Below are positions 1 through 8,211 of a DNA stretch of 10,717 nucleotides, in pieces. Positions within the stretch are counted from its first letter, which is position 1. Every line of letters begins with the position of its first letter. This DNA is from Calycina herbarum (lineage: Eukaryota > Ascomycota > Leotiomycetes > Helotiales > Pezizellaceae). The notes below the pieces were generated by a model. The model had not been told where the DNA came from, did no database searches, and was given only the letters and a program-made list of their open reading frames with translations. Position numbers and translations under genes: made by a program. The stretch spans positions 1 to 10,717 of the forward strand of contig LLEY01000376.1 of NCBI GenBank assembly GCA_001414485.1, given 5' to 3'.

Positions 1-45
1 TTAATATAAGTTTTTAATTTAAAGTTAAAATAATTAGATTTAGAT

Positions 46-874
46 TTATAGTATATTTTTAAAAATAAGGTGTAGGTTTTGATGTTCTCGCTTAGGTGTG
101 CCACGAGCTGTGGCCCCAACTCTTACGGTCTGCATCGAACTTGAAATCAGAATCGGATTTTCATAAGTCTCCCCTTGGTTTGGTCGCTCATAATCACAGC
201 CGCATTTCCTGCAAAGCTGTTCTCTTGGCTGCCAGAATGTCGTGGGGGGAAGAACAAGTTCATTGACAGGAGCAGGAAGTCGTTCCAAAGTCCGAATAAG
301 CTCTTTCGACTCGCCTATCAATGTTTTAAACTTTTCATAGCTCCACTCGAGCGCATGGATATACTTCAACAACGCCTTCGCATTATTTTGAAGCCCGAAT
401 TCGAATGCTTTCAACTTGGGATATGGAGATGATAAATTCAACCAGCCCAGACCTGGGGGGGTTCTCCGCCTTGCTCGCGTATGTGCTCTTCGTGGAAAGG
501 CGAGTCCTTGTTGGGAATTGGCAACTTGGTTATGGATTAGTCGCATCCAGGAGATGTGTCTCTCATAGTAGTCGGCTAGGAATCTTGTGTAGTGGAAGGC
601 GGTTTCGGGGTTGTCGATGATCAGATCGTCAATTTTTTTGTATCGCGTGTGGGAGGGGATGGAGTGGGTTCGATGTCTGGCGGAGTTTTCACGTTTGCGT
701 TTGTTCACTAGGCTGGTCAGTTTCGGACGGTTTGGGATTGGGCAAGTGCCTCTTACTTGTGTTTGCTGACGTTGACTGGGAGATGTCGCAAGAAGATCGA
801 GTGTGTACACTGTACTCTTTTCGTTGTTGGGGACTGTTGTGCTTCGAGTTTTGTGATTTCTGAGGGGGTTTCAT
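46..874 (-). CDS. hypothetical protein, two-exon gene, possibly truncated at its 3' end
   Basis: I do not recognise the family. The best model starts at the ATG at 874-872, runs to 757, removes a 49-bp intron (756-708; donor GTAAGA, branch-like CTGAC, acceptor CCTAG) and continues from 707 to a stop at 48-46. This gives 259 residues. The splice is needed because the frame open from 707 to 46 has no upstream in-frame ATG, while the ATG frame stops just after the intron. The first 40 residues are Ser/Gln/Asn-rich and look disordered. A basic KRKRE stretch follows, then two likely helical stretches (around IDNPETAFHYTRFLADYYER and around KLKAFEFGLQNNAKALLKYI) and a short CRKCGC motif that could be half of a zinc site. 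No signal peptide or membrane segment is seen. The last codons lie in very AT-rich sequence (about 1-70), and GTAAGA at about 127-122 is another possible donor, so the true C-terminus may lie outside the window or have been replaced by a repeat. Confidence 0.5.
708..756 (-). other. predicted intron of the hypothetical gene
   Basis: This 49-bp intron has a GTAAGA donor, a CTGAC branch-like site and a TAG acceptor. Removing it joins the ATG-containing frame to the long downstream frame with a split ATG codon. It is a model from splice signals only; RNA reads across 707/757 would settle it. Confidence 0.5.
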
Positions 875-1906
875 TGCTCCTTAAATACGGACTAAGAGAG
901 GTTCTCTAGGTAATTGGAATAGGAAGACGGGTTTCTAGTGGCAACTCAAAGTTGTATTCTGAAGCGTACCAGAGCCAGGTGGTTATTTGTGGTTGCCTGT
1001 TCTTTCTTTTCGCTGCTTTGAGATCGTTCTTCTTCTTCTTTGATAGGGCAACGTTGGGGTTGGTTCTTGCTTTCATTTATTGACTTGAGTTCGTCCTTGG
1101 AGTATGAGTCCACAGGTATCATTGTCTAAAGGGCATACTGTCGCCTATTCCAGTCAGCTTTGAACATGCAATTTGGAAAAAAGATTAACCGAAATCAAAC
1201 TTCCCTTTCGATTTAATGTGAGCTCTCATTGCGGGCGAGCCATGAGATCGAACTAGAATTTTAAAGTACTGCTCTTATGTGTTCTATCTCCAAAAGACAT
1301 GCCAGAACAGCCCACAGGAGTCGATAGAGGTTTGCTATCTCAAGTTTTCGTGTATTTATTGAATCGATCTTCTGCATTTGGCGTTTTATGTTAATTGGAT
1401 GCACTTTTGGTCCCATGTCGCCTCGTCAAGAAATAGCCACACAATGCTGCGAAAGTCTATATAAGCTCGAATCAGCAAATGATTTTCATGTTTTATTTCC
1501 CCGCCATGAGTTTTTGCTCTCCAATCTCGTTTACAAGGGAGCTAGGGGCCAACGTCATCAATTCTGCTTCAAACGCATACCGACCTTTGATTCAGCCGGG
1601 GTTTTTTGGTCAAGCATGATCATAATCATAGCTGCCTATTCGGAGAAGGATTGGGGCTTCGGAACTAGCCAAAATAATAACGACAGGCAAGCCTAAGCGA
1701 GACTTCTTCTCCTTCCGTGTTATTTCACCAAAACTTTGAATATAGGGAATTTTTGTGTCATTGGAAAACCAAATCTTGTGTAAGCTCCGAGATCACGTTT
1801 TCGATACGCTTTGGCAAAATGCATCATTACGAGCGCAGTTCCATGATCGGACGCATTGTGACAACAGGGCGCAAGGCGTTGCGGAGAAATACCCCTGCCA
1901 TTTTTC

Positions 1907-2050
1907 ATCTGATAAGATCAAGATAAAGGCAACTTCGCGCATGAACCTGGTTCCACCCTATGAAAGTTCGGAGCTCAGAGAATATGACTCTTACTCCATT
2001 CAAAGTTCAATTCCGAACCAGAGGAGCCTGATCTTGTAATCTTATCAGAT
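1907..2050. promoter_or_regulatory. inverted pair of GATA-factor sites
   Basis: ATCTGATAAGAT at 1907-1918 and its exact reverse complement ATCTTATCAGAT at 2039-2050 form a perfect 12-bp inverted repeat spaced 120 bp apart. Each arm contains TGATAAG, a good match to the HGATAR site bound by fungal GATA factors such as the nitrogen regulator AreA/Nit2 or siderophore regulators. The pair lies about 290-430 bp upstream of the transporter start, a usual promoter distance. Binding and the identity of the factor are inference. Confidence 0.45.
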
Positions 2051-2177
2051 CAAATCTCTTGGCCATATGAGGTTTAGTATATGCAGCTACGCCGCAACAT
2101 CACGACATACACCATGTCAATCCACAATGTGTAAGGTTAGGTTTTGCAGTTGCAAGGTGTTTTGTCCGAACCTGGTT
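1943..2177. promoter_or_regulatory. repeated GAACCTGGTT motif upstream of the transporter
   Basis: The 10-mer GAACCTGGTT occurs at 1943-1952 and again at 2168-2177 in the same orientation. Its core AACC-T-GGTT is a palindrome around one base, the kind of symmetry used by dimeric regulators. I cannot match it to a known factor, and two copies in a promoter could be chance. Confidence 0.25.
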
Positions 2178-2340
2178 GGAAAATGCTAGGAAATTCGCAG
2201 GAATCGGTCTTGAATAAAGTCTACAGTATTCCCTTTGAAAATGTTGTTCTTGTCTGTACATCTCCTTTCCTACTTACCTTTTCGGGTTGAAAATTCCTTA
2301 GTACACAAACTTAGTACTTACTCCTTGTTAAATGCTCATT

Positions 2341-3992
2341 ATGGCCTCCTTAGCGGAAAAGGGCGAGCAAGAAAGCAACAGCACCATCACAGAGCCCTTG
2401 GATAATGAATTTCTTGTTAAGTTCAACATACCCTACGATGCTGAGAACCCCAAAGACTGGCCAACTCTCAAAAAATGGGTTGTGTCGAGTATGTTGTCTA
2501 CAACTGGTTTCAATCGTATCATAGTCTCTACGATGAGTATGAATTTCCTTTTTTTGCTCCCTCATTGTCTCCGGTCCTTGGCTCAATTTTCGAGGATATT
2601 AACTTACTAATGCTTTACAGTGTCCCCCGCACTCACAGTCATCGGTCATGAACTGCAAATGAGCGACATCGAGTCCGTGATGGCTCTGTCTGTCTATCTT
2701 CTCGCCTCGGCCTTTGGTCCACTTTTGATTGGACCTCTTTCTGAAGTCTATGGCAGACAGCCAGTCTTACACGCTTCAAGCATATGGTTTCTCATCTGGA
2801 ACGTCGTTTGTGGTTTTGCCAATAGCAAAGAATTGCTGATTGCTGCCCGGTTTCTTGCGGGATTTGGCGCAAGTGCAATATATGCTCTTGCAAGTGGTGT
2901 TATCGGTGATATATGGCCAGCTGAGCAGCGTGGACGCTCTTTGGGTATTTATATTCTTATTCCAATGTATGAAGCTTGTCCCTTTGCTCCCCTTCTTAAA
3001 TTGCTCTCGCTAGTTGGCAGCAGACTTCATACTATAACAAAGCGCGCATGCTAATGCATTGCAGGATTGGTGCAGCCGTGGGGCCGTTCATGGGGGGATA
3101 TATAACCCAGTATACTACCTGGAGGTGGCTCTTCTGGTCGACATCGATTCTTCAAGCAGCTATGATACTTTTGTCGCTTCCATTATTTCACGAGTCATAC
3201 GCACCAATACTTCTTGGCAAACGTGCAACGAGTCTGCGGGAGGAAACGGGTGATTTACGATATCATACCGAATCGGAGAAGCTCAACGCTGGTCGCTCTG
3301 TTTGGGAAATATTGGGCAATAGCCTTACCCGACCAGCGCGCCTCCTCCTTTTCCATCCTATCGTTCAAGTCCAAGCATGCCTGTCGGCCTTCAACTACGG
3401 CATTTTATACCTACAATTTACAACATTCTCTGAACTTTTTATTGATCAGTACAACCTCTCCGTCTCGGCCAGCAGTCTTCATTATCTCGCCATAGTCATC
3501 GGTGAAATATTGGGAGCCCTCATTTGTGGTTGCATAATGGACTTTGCTTATCGCAGATTCAAACACCGAACTACTGATCCAAATTCCCTTCCAGAATCTC
3601 GAGTGCCTATCATGATACCCGGGGCTCTTCTTTCCGCGGGCGCTCTTTTGATGTATGGCTGGGCTGCCGAAAAACGTGGCTTCTGGCTTATTGTCGATAT
3701 TGGTGCTGCCCTCCTTGCATTGGGAATGCAGTTCGAAGGTCAGACCATGCAAGCTTATGTTATCGAGTCATATCCTGATCATACGAGTTCTGCGTCTGCT
3801 GCGTCCCAGTTTCTCCGTAGCTTGGGTGCGTTTGGGTTTCCGTTGTTCGCTCCGAGTATGTACCAAGCTTTGGGTTATGGATGGGGAAATAGTCTTTTGG
3901 CATTTTTGTTGTTGGGTATTGGAATTCCGGGTTGCTGTTTGATTTGGTTCTATGGTGCTAAATTGAGGGCAAAGAAGTCGTCTAGTTACTAG
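2341..3992 (+). CDS. MFS transporter, DHA1 (drug:H+ antiporter, 12-TM) type
   Basis: Three exons (2341-2536, 2621-2966, 3065-3992) give 489 residues, normal for fungal DHA1 proteins. The family exports drugs, toxins or polyamines across the plasma membrane in exchange for protons; the substrate here is unknown. Visible signatures are the pre-TM1 motif NPKDWP (residues 36-41), a motif A form G-PLSEVYGR (103-111) after TM2, AEQRGRSLG between TM4 and TM5, the antiporter motif C G-x3-GP-x2-GG in TM5 (183-192), WRWLFW before TM6, a hydrophilic central loop of about 60 residues and six further hydrophobic segments in the C-terminal half. No in-frame stop or missing segment is seen. I chose the ATG at 2341 because its context (A at -3, G at +4) is better than that of the in-frame ATG at 2332, which would add three residues. 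The neighbouring repeat island begins 155 bp after the stop. The gene itself shows no RIP damage. Confidence 0.95.
2537..2620 (+). other. intron 1 of the MFS gene
   Basis: This 84-bp intron has donor GTATGA, branch-like TTACTAAT at 2604-2611 and acceptor TTTACAG. It splits an ATG codon after its first base. Removing it restores the conserved junction IVSTM-MSPAL between the TM1 region and the following loop. The frame through the intron hits a stop at 2608-2610. Confidence 0.93.
2967..3064 (+). other. intron 2 of the MFS gene
   Basis: This 98-bp intron has donor GTATGA, branch-like GCTAAT at 3050-3055 and acceptor TTGCAG. It splits an ATG codon after its second base and interrupts the TM5 motif; splicing gives YILIP-MIGAAVGPF, the expected motif C context. 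Confidence 0.93.
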
Positions 3993-4147
3993 AAAGAGTG
4001 GTGATTTCAGGACATTAGCGAGCGTCTTTTCTTAGCTGTCTATGAACACATCAGACTATGAACATTGCTCTCTGTAGATCTTTTAGCATTATAAATTGAG
4101 ATAATTTAGATCAATTGGAAGACTAGGTTTCTAATTCTCCGAGGTAT
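3993..4147 (+). other. 3' flank of the MFS gene up to the repeat island
   Basis: These 155 bp lie between the transporter stop codon and the first LTR. They should contain the 3' UTR and poly(A) site. An AT-rich stretch with ATTATAAATTGAG near 4088-4100 is a plausible but unproven poly(A) region. The last five bases (4143-4147, GGTAT) are one copy of the retrotransposon target duplication. Confidence 0.55.
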
Positions 4148-4482
4148 TATAACGGCACGAACCGGACACTACTATAGAAGAGGCATATAGGAGTGCGTTC
4201 GAATAGAATTGCATGTACAGATACTAGGCTCTGATACGAAGGAAAAGACCAAATTGGTCTTCCCAGTAGAGAGAGTAAGGGCATCTATATACAAGAGGGC
4301 CAGACAATAACAAAAGTCCGTACCGATCCGGCTCTGACAATCCCGAAACCAAAACTGTACTGTAATCCTATTCCGTGTGCTCGGTATCCACCGTTCCGTA
4401 ACCATCTGTACCGTACTATACTCGGCACGTATTCTTGGCTGTTCCGATGGCTCGGCAATTCCATCAATAGCTGGCTATCATA
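4148..4482 (-). repeat. 3' LTR of the minus-strand retrotransposon (weakly RIP-mutated copy)
   Basis: 335 bp, aligning without gaps to 6703-7037. By eye this copy keeps 21 CA and 15 TG dinucleotides against 4 and 2 in the other copy. Most differences are CA-to-TA or TG-to-TA. It is the copy next to the transporter gene. Confidence 0.93.
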
Positions 4483-4494
4483 TCCCTCTCCCTT
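4483..4494 (-). other. polypurine tract of the LTR retrotransposon
   Basis: On the minus strand this reads AAGGGAGAGGGA and abuts the LTR directly, the place and composition expected of the primer for plus-strand DNA synthesis. It sets the element's orientation. Confidence 0.75.
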
Positions 4495-4498
4495 AAAA

Positions 4499-4518
4499 AA
4501 GACTCGTCTTCGAGTCTT
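4499..4518. other. perfect 8-bp hairpin inside the retrotransposon
   Basis: AAGACTCG (4499-4506), loop TCTT, CGAGTCTT (4511-4518), just inside the polypurine tract. It could fold in the element's RNA near its 3' end, but no function is known. Confidence 0.5.
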
Positions 4519-5199
4519 CGTATTATCGGTGTAGTATCGATACGATATCGGTGGGCAGTGTCTATAGACAGTAGTATTAGTAGTAGAAGGATTGTCGTAT
4601 AGAATGCGGTTTATTAAGCGAGGTGTTTGACGAAAGGTAGAATACGAGTCGTAGCTGGCCTTATTCGTAGATATTACCTGTATTAGGTGTTTCCTACTAT
4701 AAGCAAAGCATTCGCTAAAAGAGTATATAGTCTAATCCTTCAATTGTCCATATCAGAGGGGATTCAGACAGGAGTCGGAGGCGGAAAAGTCGGAATTCAG
4801 AAGTCGATATCGTAGAAGACAATAATAACTCAGCTAAGAGGTCACTTATTAGCGTACTTCTTCGATTCGTATCCGATTCAAATTAGACTTCTAGAATCCA
4901 GCCAGAAGGTAAAAGAAAGTAAGGACTCCTTACCGAAGTAGGGAGTCGGAGGGGTATCGGCTAGTCAAATAAGTTGATTCCTAGCGGGGTTAAGGAGAAT
5001 TTTGAAATGTTTTAACTATTTATTACCGATAATTAAGTCTTACTATCCTAGATCTAGAACAACAAAGAGGCAGTTACGATACGACGTCGATCCAGGTTTA
5101 GATATAGTCGTATAAACTATATTATCTTACTCCTAATACTACTGTCGTATTTACGAACAGGCACCGAGTATTTACGTAAGCCTAGGAGGTACACTTTAC

Positions 5200-5893
5200 C
5201 TAGGCCGCCTCGTTTTCTCAGCGATTCAGGTCTAAATCGGGGTACTCTGCGAGAACTTGTAGGTTATCTTCTCGTTAGTCCGGTAGAAAAGGATTCGCGT
5301 TCAGGTAGTAGGAGGTTCGGAATTAAGCTTGATTTAGCTAAAGTGCTTAGTTCAGTGTTTCAGCGTCTTTCCTTATCTAAGGCTAGAAGATCTACTACTA
5401 TTTTAACGAAGTTATAATTCCAACGTTTCTTAAGTAGAGCTGCCAAGTATCAGAGCTATAGCGTGATCTTCTCCTATATATAGAAGAATCGTTTTAACTC
5501 TAGTATCTATCTAAGTATAGCTATACTTATAAAGCGACCTCTGAAGTCGGTAAACGTTTCCTTACCTTTAGCGTTATCTATCTATAAAGCCTAGAAGGCG
5601 TTCTAAGCATCCTCTGTTTCGTACCCGGTTAAAAAGTATAAATCTAAAAGTTTAATTATATCTTAATAATCTTAGAAAGTATAACTAAACTCGGACTAGT
5701 ATCTAGGCTTAAGGTAGTTCCTAGCGTAGCTAGTAGTTATTCCCTAGATAAGAGCCTTTCGAGTCGGTACGGTATTATAATAATCGGCGTTTACTAGGAG
5801 TCTATCGCGTACTAATATCTTCTATTATTAGTAGGTAGATAAGATACTGTTATTTAAGAGTTTAATCCTTTCTATAATCTTACTTTTAGCGGT
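5200..5893 (-). pseudogene. Gag (capsid-like) pseudogene of the LTR retrotransposon
   Basis: One minus-strand frame, first codon bases at positions of the form 3n+1, stays protein-like from 5893 to about 5200. It is broken mainly by TAG/TAA codons where CAG/CAA would be expected, plus a TGA. Recognisable stretches include SEFSYTF (about 5692-5672), a helical run ending in LTGYETEDA, and ETFTDFRGRF (5560-5531), which matches the F-x2-F-R-x-R-F core of retrotransposon Gag domains, followed by a helix-rich stretch ending in LLALDKERR. A Gag assembles the particle around element RNA. I saw no zinc knuckle after it. The N-terminal end is uncertain: a TGA closes the frame at 5896-5894, and upstream sequence (5900-6500) may hold more in other frames. 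It cannot encode an intact protein. Confidence 0.8.
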
Positions 5894-6702
5894 TCAGGGT
5901 AGGAGGGGATTTAGGATGCCTTCTAATGCTAGGAGGGTGATCTGCCGTCGAGGGAAGGTATTAGAGGTAGTAGTGTCTCTTAAGCGAAAAGGGTCTCTAG
6001 TAGTACTTAGAGGCGAAAGAGGCTCGGGATCGATTCGGGGTAGATTCGTAGAGGCAAGTTAGAGTTCGCTTATTATCCTTTCTAACTAGGCGAATCGATC
6101 GTTGTTTCTTTAAAGTTTTTCTTCTAAGCCTTATACTATACCTCGTATCTCGTCTGTATTAGAAAAGTCTCGGTTGTCTTTAGAGTTTCAAGTAGGTTAC
6201 TTTCCTTTCTAGAACCTTTTGTTTTTAGACGTGCGAGTGCGGTTCGTAGATCTTTCGAAAGAGGGTCTACTGTTTCTAGAAGGTTGTTACTTAACGCTTT
6301 TAAGAAGCGGAGTATTAGAATTCGACATATCGTATATCGATTCGAAAAAGGGGAGGGTTAAGAGGTAGATTTAGAAGCCTTCTAGGTAACTGTATATCGT
6401 CGACTATCTATATCTTATATAGCAATCTCTATATAGAGAGGGTTATTAGAAGTCTCGGGAATCCTTAGCGTCTTCTACTTCTATTAACGTAGGAACCGCC
6501 TACGATTTTACTAGCTAACTGTTTAGACACTAAACCCCGGTGTTACTAGCCGTCTAGGTAGTCTCTAATTACCTAGCTATTTAAGGTTATCGATATACTA
6601 ATCTGAATCTAGGCCGAGTCGAATTCGAAGCAGGTACGCCGGCGCGCTCGAGTAAGATATTATAACAGGCCGTCTTCGGTAGAGTTGAATTTAGTCTTTT
6701 AA

Positions 6703-7037
6703 TATAATAACACGAACTAGATACTACTATAGAAGAGGTATATAGGAGTACGTTCGAATAGAATTATATATATAGATACTAGGCTTTAATACGAAGGAAA
6801 AGACTAAATTAGTCTTCCTAGTAGAGAGAGTAAGAGGATCTATATATAAGAGGGCTAGATAATAACAAAAGTCTATACTGATCCGGCTCCGACAATCCTG
6901 AAACTAAAACTATACTATAATCCTATTCCGTACGCTTAGTATCTACTATTCCGTAACTATCTATACTATACTATACTCGGCACGTATTCTTAGCTATTTC
7001 GATAGCTCGGTAATTCTATTAATAGCTAGCTATTATA
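6703..7037 (-). repeat. 5' LTR of the minus-strand retrotransposon (strongly RIP-mutated copy)
   Basis: Same length as 4148-4482, but by eye only four CA and two TG remain. It is followed by AGTAT, the second target duplication copy. The primer binding site should lie just inside, at 6702 downward on the minus strand (reading TTAAAAGACTAAATTC), but RIP has obscured any tRNA match. Confidence 0.92.
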
Positions 7038-7042
7038 AGTAT

Positions 7043-7362
7043 CTTTTCTAATAATTCTTAATTATGCTAGACTTTTTAATATAGTCTAAGTACCTAGTAT
7101 AATAAACAAATATCTAACTTTTATAAGCCTTCTCTTAGGCTTATAAAAGTAAAGTTTCTTCTAAAAACTATTATCTAGTATATAATAATAATTACTTATC
7201 GATAGATACTTAGCGGTTCTAGTTTATATTACTAGAGAGTGCTTATAGTAGAAGAAGTAAGTAGTATAGTACTTTATTTTAGAGCTTAAATAAGCTAGTA
7301 ATACGTAGTAGTATATAGATACTAGTGTTTAAAGTTTATTAATTTCTAGTATATCTATAACG
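7043..7362. other. AT-rich RIP-mutated spacer, no gene seen
   Basis: This lies between the LTR element and the Fot1-type transposon. It is AT-rich and TA-rich with few CA/TG. No ORF with recognisable motifs is present. It contains the 13-bp hairpin at 7117-7150. It may be a remnant of another repeat. Confidence 0.6.
7117..7150. other. perfect 13-bp hairpin
   Basis: ACTTTTATAAGCC (7117-7129) and GGCTTATAAAAGT (7138-7150) are exact reverse complements around an 8-base loop. No U-tract or gene end supports a terminator role. It may be the end or centre of an unrecognised element. Confidence 0.55.
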
Positions 7363-7364
7363 TA

Positions 7365-7479
7365 GTTTATTAGTAAGTCGATTATATTACTAAGTCGATT
7401 ACTAAAAATATATATAAAAAACGTCTAACGTGATCTATCACCGAGCTGCGTATATTACCGAGCTGTGTAATTTTACCGA
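7365..7479 (+). repeat. left terminal inverted repeat of the Fot1-type transposon
   Basis: 115 bp, nearly identical to the reverse complement of the right end once the MITE is removed. It holds two internal duplications with the same 17-bp spacing: AAGTCGATTA at 7375 and 7392, and ACCGAGCTGYG at 7440 and 7457. Such repeats may be transposase binding sites (inference). A shared TACTACTTTAA continues inside both ends, on the left only after the solo LTR (8167 onward). Confidence 0.9.
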
Positions 7480-7683
7480 CTTCTTATAATAATATATTAG
7501 TATCTAGTATACTTAGACATAAGTGCTTAAGTGTATATAGACCTAAAAGTTAAGCTTAGTCAGAATACCACGTGACCTCGCGGTTCTGATGTGTCTAGAG
7601 CACTCTAGAGCAACGCGTTAAGTTTTATATATTAATTATATATACTTCCGCATACGTATTCCGTTTACGGAAGTAGCGTTTTG

Positions 7684-8010
7684 TAGCGTATTCCGTATAC
7701 GTATATACAAAGAGTCCTTTGTACACCGCATACGTATTCCGAATGCGTATATATAAAGAGTCCTTTGTACACCGTATACGTATTCCGAATGCGTATATAT
7801 AAAGAGTCCTTTGTACACCGCATACGTATTCCGAATGCGTATATACAAAGAGTCCTTTGTACACCGTATACGTATTCCGAATGCGTATATACAAAGAGTC
7901 CTTTGTACACCGCATACGTATTCCGAATGCGTATATACAAAGAGTCCTTTGTACACCGTATACGTATTCCGAATACGTATATATAAAAGAGTCCTTTGTA
8001 TACATATGTA
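7684..8010. repeat. tandem array of 46-bp double-palindrome units inside the solo LTR
   Basis: Units begin with GTACACCG at 7721, 7767, 7813, 7859, 7905 and 7951, an exact 46-bp period, with degenerate partial units at each edge. Each unit holds TACAAAG-AGTC-CTTTGTA (perfect 7-bp arms) and a near-palindrome of the type ATACGYATTCCGAATRCGTAT. Differences between units are nearly all C/T or G/A at CA/TG sites, as RIP would leave. Long open frames on both strands here arise only because the unit lacks stops in every frame. Confidence 0.93.
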
Positions 8011-8039
8011 TATAACTAGGTCCTGAGACGTCTACCTAG

Positions 8040-8140
8040 GACACACACACACATATATATATATACACACACACATATATATACACATATATATATATAT
8101 ATATATTTATACCCTTGACTTCTGCCTTCTGCCTTCTGTC
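8040..8140. repeat. CA/TA microsatellite and 7-bp TTCTGCC repeat in the LTR
   Basis: Mixed (CA)n and (TA)n runs fill about 8040-8105. A 7-bp repeat (TTCTGCC, TTCTGCC, TTCTGTC) follows at about 8120-8140. The inverted copy in the right-edge LTR (about 10301-10400) has the same order but different repeat numbers, as expected of slippage between LTR copies. Confidence 0.9.
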
Positions 8141-8211
8141 CTCTTACGTGACCATTTTAACACTTCTACTACTTTAAAATATAATAAATTAACTATAATA
8201 ATAGATAAAAC

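Larger units (their letters stand above)
875..2331. other. intergenic region between divergent genes
   Basis: About 1.46 kb separates the minus-strand hypothetical gene from the plus-strand transporter, so it probably carries both promoters. CA and TG are abundant, so it is not strongly RIP-mutated. Open stretches at 1388-1696 and 1755-2039 encode no motif I recognise, lack splice-supported extension and have no clear coding character, so I do not call them genes. The 3' part (about 2258-2285) is pyrimidine-rich, as is common just upstream of fungal start codons. No transposon, tRNA or tandem array is visible here. Confidence 0.6.
4148..7037 (-). mobile_element. LTR retrotransposon with a Gag remnant and no visible pol
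   Basis: Two direct repeats of exactly 335 bp (4148-4482 and 6703-7037) bound a 2,220-bp interior. The flanks are GGTAT (4143-4147) and AGTAT (7038-7042), a 5-bp target duplication differing by one G-to-A change. The ends read TA...TA, as expected if TG...CA ends were RIP-mutated. A polypurine tract (reverse complement of 4483-4494) abuts the left LTR, so the element runs on the minus strand. A Gag-like frame lies in the middle, and I find no protease, integrase, reverse transcriptase or RNase H motif. The interior is too short for a full pol, so this is either a deletion derivative or a Gag-only non-autonomous element. The interior is strongly depleted in CA and TG. Confidence 0.92.
7485..8162 (-). 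mobile_element. solo LTR inserted in the Fot1-type transposon
   Basis: This 678-bp insertion is flanked by CTTCT at 7480-7484 and 8163-8167, a 5-bp target duplication. Skipping it rejoins the transposon's inner left end (ACCGACTTCTACTACTTTAA), which resembles the right end. On the minus strand it begins TGTTAAAATGG and ends TATTATA (from TATTACA if RIP-mutated), so it has LTR-type TG...CA ends. No interior or second LTR accompanies it. Minus-strand GGGTATAAATA (about 8114-8104) looks like a TATA box. A CACGTG palindrome lies at 7569-7574. Copies of the same family occur at 10281-10411 and 10412-10717. Confidence 0.85.

Noticed and set aside
175..620. Plus-strand open frames opposite the hypothetical gene
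   Set aside because: They are shadows of the minus-strand gene, whose translation looks more protein-like and has a consistent intron.
1388..2039. Open frames at 1388-1696 and 1755-2039 as genes
   Set aside because: They are short, with no recognised motif, no supporting splice structure, and lie in the likely promoter region of the transporter.
4172..4467. Minus-strand open frames in the left LTR
   Set aside because: They fall entirely within the LTR and are lost in the second LTR. They are open by chance.
7684..8010. CRISPR-like array
   Set aside because: The repeats are contiguous with no unique spacers, in a fungal LTR.
7625..8026. Long overlapping open frames on both strands with repeated Tyr/Arg-rich peptides
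   Set aside because: They are produced by the 46-bp tandem repeat, whose period is not a multiple of three and which has no stops, so the same peptide cycles through all frames. They lie within a solo LTR.
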